In this document: positions 1-5,471 of the stretch, in pieces
Layout of the letters: every line of letters begins with the position of its first letter
How positions within the stretch are numbered: the stretch's first letter is position 1
Origin: Succinatimonas sp. CAG:777
GTDB taxonomy: Bacteria > Pseudomonadota > Gammaproteobacteria > Enterobacterales > Succinivibrionaceae
Length of the DNA stretch: 7,132 nucleotides
Reading direction: 5' to 3'
Assembly: GCA_000431835.1 (NCBI GenBank)
Contig: HF987951.1
Span: 88,961-96,092, forward strand
The notes under the pieces: generated by a model
Told to the model about the DNA's origin: nothing
What the model saw: only the letters and a program-made list of their open reading frames with translations
Database searches by the model: none
Made by a program: the position numbers and the translations under genes

Positions 1-649
1 CCTCTTCTACTAACAGACCTTCAACCTGGTGGAACATTGGGGTGTGAGTCATATCGTAGTCGTTACGATATACACGACCTGGAGCAATAATTCTGATAGG
101 AGGTTTCTGAGTCTCCATAGTTCTTACCTGAACTGATGAAGTCTGAGAACGTAACAGAAGACCGTTTTCTACAGAGAAAGTATCCTGTGAAGAACGAGCT
201 GGGTGATTTGGTGGAAGATTTAAAGCATCAAAGTTGTGGTAGTCATCTTCAATCTCAGGACCACCTACAACAGAGAAGCCCATTGAACCAAAGATCTCTT
301 TAATTCTTTCAATAGTACGGCTAATTGGGTGCTCATTACCAAGCTCTCTCTTGCGACCTGGAAGTGAAATATCTACAGTCTCTTTAGATAGTTTTTCTTC
401 TAAAGCAGCTTTTTCAATCTGAGCTCTGCGTGCTTCAACAGCCTCAACAACAGCCTGCTTTGCTTCATTGATAACAGCACCGCGCTGAGGACGCTCTTGA
501 GCTGAAAGCTTGCCAAGCTCTCTCATAAAGGCAGCAAATTCGCCTTTTTTGCCTAAAAAATTAACACGAACAGCATCTAACTCTTGAAGATCTTTTGCGT
601 TATTTGCTGCTGCAACGCCATTTAACTTGGCTTCTTCTAACTTGTCCAT
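1..649 (-). CDS. pheS: Phenylalanine--tRNA ligase alpha subunit, N-terminal 216 codons (3' end outside window)
   Basis: This is the catalytic alpha subunit of the cytoplasmic alpha2-beta2 phenylalanyl-tRNA synthetase, which charges tRNA-Phe. The translation starts MDKLEEAKLNGVAAANNAKD and runs as a charged, probably coiled-coil N-terminal arm that binds tRNA (about residues 1-85, including VNFLGKKGEF and AVINEAKQAV). It then enters the class II synthetase core. Visible core motifs are SLPGRKRELGNEHPISRTIE (about 110-130), GPEIEDDYHNFDALN followed by HPAR near residues 130-150, and the motif-2 segment APGRVYRNDYDMTHTPMFHQ near 185-205. The frame is open to the window edge. Family members are about 325-350 residues, so roughly a third is missing, including motif 3. 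The ATG at 647-649 matches the usual family start and no other in-frame start precedes it before an upstream stop. Its Shine-Dalgarno is weak. pheT would be expected just downstream, outside the window. Confidence 0.97.
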   Translation of the reverse strand, partial: MDKLEEAKLNGVAAANNAKDLQELDAVRVNFLGKKGEFAAFMRELGKLSAQERPQRGAVINEAKQAVVEAVEARRAQIEKAALEEKLSKETVDISLPGRKRELGNEHPISRTIERIKEIFGSMGFSVVGGPEIEDDYHNFDALNLPPNHPARSSQDTFSVENGLLLRSQTSSVQVRTMETQKPPIRIIAPGRVYRNDYDMTHTPMFHQVEGLLVEE

Positions 650-798
650 CGATATATACCAGTATCTAAAAGGACTTGATGTCCAAAAATTACAATTATA
701 GATAACCCACTATTATCGCATTTTTAACGCTGAATAGGAAATTAAAATCATCTGCACTGTAAATAGCCTATATCAGAAGGAAAAACACGATAGATATG

Positions 799-828
799 AG
801 AATAAGAAGACATTAGTACAACTGTCAA
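799..828 (-). promoter_or_regulatory. Candidate sigma70 promoter for pheS
   Basis: On the minus strand a perfect -35 hexamer TTGACA (828-823) is followed after 18 bases by TATTCT (804-799), which matches four of six consensus -10 positions. Transcription would start about 790, giving an untranslated leader of roughly 140 bases before the pheS ATG. Other -10-like hexamers nearer the gene, TATAAT at 700-695 and an extended TGCGATAAT at 720-712, lack a good -35, so the true start is uncertain. Confidence 0.35.
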
Positions 829-830
829 AA
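810..830 (+). repeat. Direct repeat copy 1 in pheS upstream region
   Basis: The stretch beginning ACATTAGTACAACTGTC is repeated 37 bases later with 19 of 21 positions identical. The core ACAACTGTC(A/G)AAA contains the reverse complement of TTGACA. The repeats may therefore be duplicated promoter elements or binding sites for a regulator. Confidence 0.5.
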
Positions 831-846
831 TATAATTGTCAAAGCA

Positions 847-867
847 ACATTATTACAACTGTCGAAA
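847..867 (+). repeat. Direct repeat copy 2 in pheS upstream region
   Basis: This is the second copy, beginning ACATTATTACAACTGTC. It differs from the first copy at two positions, one of them within the TTGACA-like hexamer (TCGACA on the minus strand). Part of it, TTATTACAA at 850-858, is also the exact inverse of TTGTAATAA at 899-907. Confidence 0.5.
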
Positions 868-907
868 AATAAATCTGTTCAAACCTTACCCTGTCAAATT
901 GTAATAA

Positions 908-942
908 CAAAAGCTAAAAGATATTTATGTAGAAAGTAGTTA
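908..942 (+). pseudogene. Possible 5' remnant of the interrupted ATP-binding gene, left of the IS
   Basis: If the IS (943-2529) is removed and the flanks are joined at the TA dinucleotide, codons from 908 onward read QKLKDIYVESSYKMNDRA and continue in frame into the remnant right of the IS. The segment has no stop until TAA at 905-907. About 11 codons can be recovered. No AlbA_2 domain can be read further left in any frame, so most of the N-terminal half is gone. The claim rests only on frame continuity, so confidence is modest. Confidence 0.4.
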
Positions 943-950
943 CAAGCTGT

Positions 951-963
951 TATGAACGAGACC
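951..963 (+). repeat. IS left subterminal inverted repeat
   Basis: TATGAACGAGACC here is the exact reverse complement of 2510-2522. It lies 8 bases inside the proposed left TA core. Transposase-proximal ends of IS1111-type elements carry such subterminal repeats. Confidence 0.9.
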
Positions 964-1055
964 GTGTCAAGTAAATTTTTTAATAATTGCAAATAATATT
1001 TTTAATGAGTTTGAGAAGACGCTCTAAACAGCTTTATTGCGGGGCTTGGCCACTC

Positions 1056-1063
1056 TGTTATAC
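1056..1063 (-). other. Predicted target-recognition loop of the IS RNA
   Basis: The loop is flanked by the same CTC/GAG triplets (1066-1064 and 1055-1053). Plus-strand GTTATA at 1057-1062 matches the rebuilt empty site GTAGT-TA-TAAAATG over six bases, centred on the TA core. Six bases alone could be chance. The support comes from the matching architecture of the two loops. Confidence 0.45.
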
Positions 1064-1105
1064 GAGGATAGGATACCTCAGGTCAATGGTTTCTGCCGCG
1101 AACTC

Positions 1106-1119
1106 TACTGTCTACAAGC
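1106..1119 (-). other. Predicted donor-recognition loop of the IS RNA
   Basis: The loop is flanked by CTC (plus-strand 1120-1122 read in reverse) and GAG (1105-1103). Plus-strand TGTCTACAAGC at 1109-1119 equals TGTC (2524-2527), TA, then CAAGC (943-947), i.e. right end, core and left end of the IS. The match extends outward through a C/T difference that is a G-U wobble in the RNA, then TA at 1106-1107. Confidence 0.6.
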
Positions 1120-1230
1120 GAGGATCACTTTATTGTGCCTTCATAGTACTTTCGTAGTTAGTTCAAACCTATTGTTAAAGCGTCTTTGCAAACTCACTTA
1201 CTATATCTCCGCAATTATTAGTTCCGTTTC

Positions 1231-2415
1231 TTATCCTAAATTCAAATCCAACAGCTCTTCATCTGTTTTAGGAACAGCTGGTGCCTTATCATAATGGTTC
1301 GTTATGAGTCCCCATACAAAGCATGCCATTTCCCTAGCACACGCTGATGCTGCCACATTCATGTTCTTTCCTTTGACATGTGTCATATTAAAGAACTTAC
1401 GTTGAAGCCTTGTATTTGCCTTTAAAGCATACTCAGTAACTTCTTTAGGCAATTCCTTTTCAAGCTTTTTGAACGTTGCCGATTTTATGCCTATTCTGCC
1501 TCGCCAGTATCCTTTGGCTGATTCAGTAAGCTTTCGTCTCAGGGTACTGTTACCTGCCTTGGTAATACCTGTACCTCTTACCTTATCTCCACTCGATTGT
1601 TCTCCTGGAATAAGACCTAAATAGGATGCAAAGTCAGTTGGTTTTGAGAACCTGTTAAAATCTCCTATTTCTGCAAGTAATGTCAGTGCCACATTGGTTT
1701 CAATACCTTTGATGCATCTTAGTTTTTTGACGTTTTCACAGTACTGTTTTTCACTTGCCAGCTCTTCAATTCTGACATCCATAGCCTTAATCTTGTCACT
1801 AAGAAAGGTTAAGCTGGATAGATACTCATTAAGGATCTCCTGTTCTACAGGATCATTAAACTTTAAGTCTTTGAGCCATTTTAAATGGGCTACAGTCCAG
1901 TTACTCTTGGTCGGAGAGAACAATCCGTGACCTGTACAGAAAGCTATGATTTGCTGTTTGATTCGCTTTAAGGCCTTGTTATGTGAATCTCGCATACGCA
2001 GATACCCTCTTACAGCCTCATCATGCTCACTGAGCACGTATACTTCCTTATAAGTTTGGTATGCCAGACACTGGGCTATCACTCTGGCATCACGACGATC
2101 ATTCTTTACCTTCTTACCGCCTTTTTGTACTGCCATTGTTGATGGTGCCATGATCACGCATTTTATACCGACTTTGGTTAAATCCTTATAAGTACTGTAG
2201 CCTAAACATCCTGCCTCATAGCCACATACAAACTCACAGTCCTTCAGTTTCTTCTTCAGATTGGTTACATAGTTGACAACATTCTTTATAAAGTCATTGG
2301 TAAACTGTACCTCAGCAAAGTAGTTATCCTTTTCAACACCATATCCAGGATCAAGACTGCATAATGTGTAGTTTGAGGTATGGACATCCATTCCAATGTA
2401 TACTATCCTATTCAT
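1231..2415 (-). CDS. IS110-family transposase (DEDD, Transposase_20), intact
   Basis: This is a 394-residue DNA recombinase that excises and inserts the IS through a circular intermediate. The N-terminal RuvC-like DEDD domain shows IGMDVH (D10), CGYEAG (E68) and KNDRRDAR (D106 and D109), giving the full acidic set. A long helical linker follows (about 130-225). The C-terminal Transposase_20 domain starts at LRCIKGIETNVALTLLAEIG and includes ASYLGLIPGEQSSGDKVRGT and KAGNSTLRRKLTESA (about 232-310). The SSG serines at 274-275 are the likely position of the conserved catalytic serine known in this family. I chose the ATG at 2415-2413, not the longer ORF start at 2466, because AGGAAGG at 2427-2421 lies five bases upstream and because members begin close to the first DEDD aspartate. 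The frame is undamaged, so the element may still be active. It lies on the strand opposite to the gene it interrupts. Confidence 0.95.
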   Translation of the reverse strand: MNRIVYIGMDVHTSNYTLCSLDPGYGVEKDNYFAEVQFTNDFIKNVVNYVTNLKKKLKDCEFVCGYEAGCLGYSTYKDLTKVGIKCVIMAPSTMAVQKGGKKVKNDRRDARVIAQCLAYQTYKEVYVLSEHDEAVRGYLRMRDSHNKALKRIKQQIIAFCTGHGLFSPTKSNWTVAHLKWLKDLKFNDPVEQEILNEYLSSLTFLSDKIKAMDVRIEELASEKQYCENVKKLRCIKGIETNVALTLLAEIGDFNRFSKPTDFASYLGLIPGEQSSGDKVRGTGITKAGNSTLRRKLTESAKGYWRGRIGIKSATFKKLEKELPKEVTEYALKANTRLQRKFFNMTHVKGKNMNVAASACAREMACFVWGLITNHYDKAPAVPKTDEELLDLNLG

Positions 2416-2420
2416 AGAGA

Positions 2421-2427
2421 CCTTCCT
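2421..2427 (-). promoter_or_regulatory. Shine-Dalgarno of the transposase
   Basis: AGGAAGG on the minus strand, five bases before the ATG at 2415, decides the start at MNRIVYIGMDVH against the upstream in-frame ATG at 2466. Confidence 0.8.
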
Positions 2428-2432
2428 ATATG

Positions 2433-2454
2433 TATGCGGTAATTCCGCGATTCT
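2433..2454 (+). repeat. Imperfect direct repeat 1 in the transposase leader
   Basis: TATGCGGTAATTCCGCG and the next five bases match 2475-2496 at 18 of 22 positions, 42 bases apart. This copy contains a short dyad, GCGG-TAATT-CCGC. It lies between the candidate transposase promoter and the start codon. Confidence 0.5.
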
Positions 2455-2470
2455 GTTAAATAACATTCAC

Positions 2471-2499
2471 AGTATATACGGTAAATCCACGTTTCTACA
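2471..2499 (-). promoter_or_regulatory. Weak candidate promoter for the transposase
   Basis: On the minus strand TATACT (2476-2471) follows TGTAGA (2499-2494) with a 17-base spacer. The -10 is good and the -35 poor, as is common for transposase genes that are kept weakly expressed until ends are joined in a circle. Confidence 0.25.
2475..2496 (+). repeat. Imperfect direct repeat 2 in the transposase leader
   Basis: TATACGGTAAATCCACG and the next five bases form the second copy. Its dyad is weaker (GG-TAAAT-CC). It overlaps the candidate -10/-35 region of the transposase promoter, so an operator or an RNA-structure role is possible. Confidence 0.5.
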
Positions 2500-2509
2500 T
2501 TTCAGCGAA

Positions 2510-2522
2510 GGTCTCGTTCATA
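2510..2522 (+). repeat. IS right subterminal inverted repeat
   Basis: GGTCTCGTTCATA is the exact reverse complement of 951-963. Five bases (TTGTC) separate it from the proposed right TA core at 2528-2529. Confidence 0.9.
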
Positions 2523-2529
2523 TTGTCTA

Positions 2530-3480
2530 TAAAATGAATGACAGGGCCACTGTTGAACTTGATCCTCTTGAACTTAAAAGACTGATTATGGCTGGCATGA
2601 ATTTAACCTTTGAAGAGTTACCTTCAGCAATACAGGAGCCTAGTTTTCATACTTAGACGAAAAACTAAAAAATGAACTCGATTTGAGCTTAATCAATATA
2701 GATACCTTAAAGACTCTTGAGCTTTACCATAAAGATGAAGGCTACAACCAAGCTGCATTGTTACTCTCTGATAACAATACCTTTTGTGGTATTGATATAG
2801 CTAAATTTGGAGAAAGCATCAGTATTATCAAAGAGAGAAATACTATTGAGAAAGAAAGTATCTTAAAGCAATTTGATGATGCGATGGTTATGTTCAAAAG
2901 ATACTATCAGTATGAAGAAATCAAAACAGCTTACAGAAAGGCGGTTGAGATCCTACCAGAAAATGCCTTTAGAGAAGCTCTTGTAAATGCAATTATTCAC
3001 AGAGCATGGGATGTCAAAGCCTGTATTAACGTTGCGATGTTTGAAGACAGAATTGAAATTACCTCACCTGGTGGTCTTCCTCAAGGACTTGATGAAAGTG
3101 AATACCTAAAAGGTGGAGTTTCAATTTTAAGAAACAGAATTCTAGGTTCCGTTTTTTACAGACTCCACCTAATCGAACACTTTGGCTCAGGCGTAAAAAG
3201 GATCATGGATGAATACATTGGAAATATGACAAAGCCACAGTTTTTCTGCTCAGAAAACGCAATAAAGGTTATTCTTCCTGTATTAAAACAGGACAACTTA
3301 CTAACACCAGATGAAAACAGTGTGTATACCTTAGTAAAGAAAGGTTATGCTTCAAGCACTGATATCACCAAGAATTGCCCATTTGGTAAAAACAAGGTGG
3401 TTAACATTCTAAAAATCCTAGTAACTCAAGGTTACATCAGACAAACAGGTAATGGCAGAGGAACTCGATACAGTCTTTAA
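2530..3480 (+). pseudogene. AlbA_2/HATPase_c_4 (RecG C-terminal-like) ATP-binding protein, 5'-truncated by IS and frameshifted
   Basis: Intact members of this family have an N-terminal Schlafen AlbA_2 domain, a GHKL-like ATP-binding domain and a C-terminal winged helix. They are often annotated as transcriptional regulators or RecG-like, with poorly known function. Here the first part, KMNDRATVELDPLELKRLIM to EELPSAIQEPSF, lies in one frame and stops at TAG 2654-2656. From about 2644 the next frame reads SYLDEKLKNELDLSLINID and runs to 3480. One extra T in the TTTT run at 2644-2647 would restore a continuous frame, so this is a single-base deletion. The ATPase part keeps FREALVNAIIHRAWD (N-box-like), DRIEITSPGGLPQG and FGSGVKRIMDEY. 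The last 60 residues (YTLVKKGYASSTDITKN, GRGTRYSL) look like a winged helix. The AlbA_2 domain is missing left of the IS as well. The 265-codon ORF from TTG 2683 is probably not a separate gene. Confidence 0.85.
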
Positions 3481-3529
3481 TATTTGCCTTAAATTTCTTT
3501 ATTTTGTCGAACTACTCACGCTAATGCGG

Positions 3530-3551
3530 TAAAATTGTGACACAGCTGTCA
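3530..3551 (+). promoter_or_regulatory. Candidate -10 box and inverted repeat upstream of lolC
   Basis: TAAAAT at 3530-3535 matches five of six -10 positions, but no good -35 lies 16-18 bases upstream (TTGTCG at 3504-3509 is 20 away). Just after it, TGACA (3538-3542) and TGTCA (3547-3551) form an inverted repeat with a 4-base spacer. That would overlap the transcription start and could be an operator. The remaining intergenic DNA from 3481 to 3583 shows nothing else. Confidence 0.3.
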
Positions 3552-3583
3552 GAAAACATAACGACACCAAAATAGGTATTACC

Positions 3584-4789
3584 GTGAGTTTGTTTTATCC
3601 TCTTACATTAGCAATTTCTTTAAAATATGGCTTTAGAAGCAAGGCTCATAAATTTGCTTCATTTGTAGCCATTCTCTCTATCATTGGCATTGCCATAGGC
3701 GTTGCAGCTTTAATTGTTGATACCTCAATTATGCAGGGACTGCAAAACAGACTGAAAAAGGCTGTTTTAAAAGATACCCCTCATATCGTAGTTAACATTG
3801 ATAACAATGCTAATACTGACACTATAGGCAGTATTGAAAACAAACTTTTAAATCTAAATCATGTGGTTGCTGTAGCTCCTTTTGTTCAGGGTCAGACCCT
3901 ACTGCAAGGAAGCAGATCACTTGCACTTATCAATCTTGAAGGAATTGATACTGACAAGATAAAACTAAAGGACGGCTACCCTTTTGAGAATTTAGGTTTA
4001 GTTAATATTCCTGAAAAAGGTAGCTTCTCTTTAAACGCAGAAGCAGCTCTTTACCTTAAGAACAATTTACATTTAAATTCTAAAGTAAGACTTATAAGCA
4101 CCATCAATGCTCGCTATACACCAATGGGTCTTACCCCTACTCAAAGAATTTTCTTATTAAATCAGTATTACCCTTCAACTAATTCAACCTCTTTAGATAC
4201 TGCTGTAGGTAATTATGATGATGTAAGACGTCTGTTTAGAATGACAGATAGAGCCGCTTCTTTAAGAGTCTGGTTAGATGATCCTTTCTCTCTTGATGAG
4301 GTAAGGAAAAATCTTGATGAAGATGGCTTTAACTATTCAGACTGGACCAAAGTTCAAGGCGAGTTTTTCAAAGCTGTAGCTATGGAAAAGCTGACCATGG
4401 GCATTATGCTGTGCTTAATCATTGTAGTAGCAGCCTTTAATATTCTTTCAGCACTCACCATGATGGTAAGTGCCAGACTTACTGAAATTTCTATTCTAAA
4501 AACCCTAGGTCTTACTAATAAAAAGATCTTATCTATCTTTATGATGATGGGTATATTTGCAGGTGTTATAGGAACTCTAATAGGTATTATCTTAGGTATT
4601 CCTCTTACCTATTACATTTCATCTGCAATGAGCAATCAAGGAAGCTTTGGAAATCTTCCTGTATCTGTAGAACCATTTAATCTGTGTCTGATTGGATTAG
4701 GCTCAATTCTCATGAGCTTTATCTTTACTCTGTACCCAGCTTACAGAGCATCAGCTACCGATCCTGTTGAAAACCTGTGCCGAGGCTAA
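3584..4789 (+). CDS. lolC: Lipoprotein-releasing ABC transporter permease LolC
   Basis: LolC is the inner-membrane subunit of LolCDE that contacts the chaperone LolA and passes it lipoproteins bound for the outer membrane. The 401-residue product matches the usual length of about 400. Its membrane layout is the family one: TM1 about 25-46, a large periplasmic MacB_PCD-like domain, then an FtsX-type domain with TMs about 272-296, 316-343 and 366-386, ending YPAYRASATDPVENL. LolC, as opposed to LolE, is indicated by RYTPMGLTPTQRIF (177-190), which aligns with the LolC hook that binds LolA, and by RVWLDDP (228-234) and EFFKAVAMEK (260-269). The end of TM1 reads SIMQGLQNRL where family members have VMNGFE, a mild divergence. 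The start is GTG, with a weak AGG seven bases upstream. A TTG two codons on is less well placed. It is the first gene of lolCDE, with lolD starting one base after its stop. Confidence 0.95.
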   Translation: MSLFYPLTLAISLKYGFRSKAHKFASFVAILSIIGIAIGVAALIVDTSIMQGLQNRLKKAVLKDTPHIVVNIDNNANTDTIGSIENKLLNLNHVVAVAPFVQGQTLLQGSRSLALINLEGIDTDKIKLKDGYPFENLGLVNIPEKGSFSLNAEAALYLKNNLHLNSKVRLISTINARYTPMGLTPTQRIFLLNQYYPSTNSTSLDTAVGNYDDVRRLFRMTDRAASLRVWLDDPFSLDEVRKNLDEDGFNYSDWTKVQGEFFKAVAMEKLTMGIMLCLIIVVAAFNILSALTMMVSARLTEISILKTLGLTNKKILSIFMMMGIFAGVIGTLIGIILGIPLTYYISSAMSNQGSFGNLPVSVEPFNLCLIGLGSILMSFIFTLYPAYRASATDPVENLCRG

Positions 4790-4790
4790 A

Positions 4791-5471
4791 ATGAGTGAAG
4801 TTATTCTTGAAGCAAAAAATATCACACGTTCTTACTTTGAAGGAAAAATACGCACAGATGTTTTAAAAGGTGTAAACCTTGCCATAAGACAGGATGAGCT
4901 TACCGCTATTATTGGTAAATCAGGCTCAGGTAAGAGTACCTTATTGCACATTCTGGGCACACTAGATACACCTACAAGTGGTGAAATTCTCTTTAAAGGT
5001 GATGATCTGTGCAGATTGTCTGGCAACAAAAAAGCTCAATTTCGTAATCAGAACTTAGGCTTTGTCTATCAGTTCCATCACCTGTTAGGTGACTTTACTG
5101 CTTTAGAAAACGTCATGATGCCACTACTGATTGGCAATATGGATATAAAAAAAGCGAAAGCTACTGCCTGTGAGTATTTAGAAAAAGTAGGCTTGAGCCA
5201 CAGAATAGGTTACAGACCATCAGAGATGTCTGGCGGTGAAAGACAAAGAGTTGCCATTGCAAGAGCTCTAGCAGGTCACCCTGATATCGTTTTAGCAGAT
5301 GAGCCAACCGGTAACCTTGATGCAAAGAATGCCCAAGCCGTGTTCTCTCTTTTCACAGAGCTTGCTAAAAACGAGCACCTAGCGGTGGTTATGGTAACCC
5401 ATGACAATTCTCTAGCTAAAATGTGCGACAAAATCTATACCATGAAGGACGGTGTCATTGATGAAAACTAG
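4791..5471 (+). CDS. lolD: Lipoprotein-releasing ABC transporter ATP-binding protein LolD
   Basis: LolD is the cytoplasmic ATPase, working as a dimer, that powers extraction of lipoproteins by LolC and LolE. All nucleotide-binding motifs are intact: Walker A GKSGSGKST (42-50), Q-loop VYQFHHLL (Q94), signature MSGGERQRVAIARAL (146-160), Walker B IVLADEPTGNLD (166-177, catalytic E171) and switch H204 in VMVTHD. The stretch FHHLLGDFTALENVMMPLLI is nearly identical to the LolD-specific segment that couples to the permeases and separates LolD from MacB and FtsE ATPases. The ATG at 4791 gives 226 residues, close to the usual 230 or so, and GAGG at 4782-4785 sits five bases upstream. The longer frame from TTG 4767 lies inside lolC and was rejected. 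Its last 11 bases overlap lolE, so translation of the three genes is probably coupled. Confidence 0.97.
   Translation: MSEVILEAKNITRSYFEGKIRTDVLKGVNLAIRQDELTAIIGKSGSGKSTLLHILGTLDTPTSGEILFKGDDLCRLSGNKKAQFRNQNLGFVYQFHHLLGDFTALENVMMPLLIGNMDIKKAKATACEYLEKVGLSHRIGYRPSEMSGGERQRVAIARALAGHPDIVLADEPTGNLDAKNAQAVFSLFTELAKNEHLAVVMVTHDNSLAKMCDKIYTMKDGVIDEN

Larger units (their letters stand above)
650..942. other. Noncoding pheS upstream region left of the insertion sequence
   Basis: I see no convincing gene here in any frame. The stretch is very AT-rich and carries the likely pheS promoter region on the minus strand. TTGACA occurs at 828-823, 842-837 and 897-892, with a variant TCGACA at 865-860. There is also a 21-base direct repeat. 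I looked for a phenylalanine-rich leader peptide of the pheM type followed by an attenuator on the minus strand and did not find one. A 4-bp stem GGAC/GTCC at about 672-684 followed by TTTT on the minus strand is too weak to call. The last 35 bases (908-942) may be a leftover of the ATPase gene interrupted by the IS. Confidence 0.6.
1021..1140 (-). ncRNA. Putative bridge RNA/seekRNA of the IS1111-type element (ends approximate)
   Basis: In IS110-family elements a structured RNA from the noncoding end tells the transposase which donor and target sites to pair. In the IS1111 group it lies downstream of the transposase, as here. On the transposase strand there are two CTC/GAG-closed elements. 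The first has the 14-base loop at 1119-1106 (GCTTGTAGACAGTA) and the second the 8-base loop at 1063-1056 (GTATAACA). Both are preceded by ATCCTCG and both contain ACAG. The first loop is complementary to the predicted joined IS ends, TATTGTC-TA-CAAGC, over 14 bases with one G-U wobble. The second contains the complement of GTTATA, the centre of the predicted empty target site. CAATAAAG also occurs twice, at the outer side of each element. The promoter, true RNA ends and full fold are not determined. Confidence 0.6.
943..2529 (-). mobile_element. IS110-family (IS1111-type) insertion sequence, apparently complete
   Basis: The element has an intact DEDD transposase on the minus strand and perfect 13-base subterminal inverted repeats at 951-963 and 2510-2522. 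The noncoding segment is long (about 290 bases) downstream of the transposase and short (about 115 bases) upstream. Subterminal repeats plus a long noncoding region 3' of the transposase define the IS1111 group within the IS110 family. The exact ends are inferred from the guide-like sequence inside the element. A TA core is at 941-942 on the left and 2528-2529 on the right, with 8 and 5 bases between core and repeats. This gives about 1587 bases counting one TA copy. No longer target duplication is seen, as expected for this family. The element sits inside the remains of an ATP-binding protein gene. Ends could be off by a base or two. Confidence 0.85.

Noticed and set aside
745..813. Short minus-strand ORF (about 21 codons, starting MSSYSHIY) as a pheS leader peptide
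   Set aside because: It contains one phenylalanine codon only, has no clear ribosome site and no terminator-like stem after it, so it does not fit a phenylalanine attenuation leader.
817..902. Repeated CTGTCAA units as a possible small CRISPR-like array
   Set aside because: The units are short, their spacing is irregular (14, 23, 16 and 16 bases) and they are not conserved outside the hexamer. Promoter elements explain them better.
961..1000. TTGACA at 970-965 on the minus strand as an outward-facing or circle-junction promoter
   Set aside because: No -10 hexamer lies 16-18 bases away, either in the left flank or across the predicted circle junction.
1037..1294. 85-codon plus-strand ORF overlapping the transposase 3' end and the IS noncoding end
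   Set aside because: It has no recognisable domain or good ribosome site, and it lies over the putative guide RNA and antisense to the transposase tail.
1694..1930. Plus-strand ORF inside the transposase gene
   Set aside because: Antisense shadow of the transposase with no supporting motif.
2396..2656. 86-codon ORF reading out of the IS into the ATPase remnant
   Set aside because: Its first 40 or so codons are IS terminal DNA antisense to the transposase start. Only the part right of 2530 belongs to a real gene family, so it is a chance fusion and was folded into the pseudogene.
4832..5029. Minus-strand ORF inside lolD
   Set aside because: Antisense shadow of the Walker A region of lolD.
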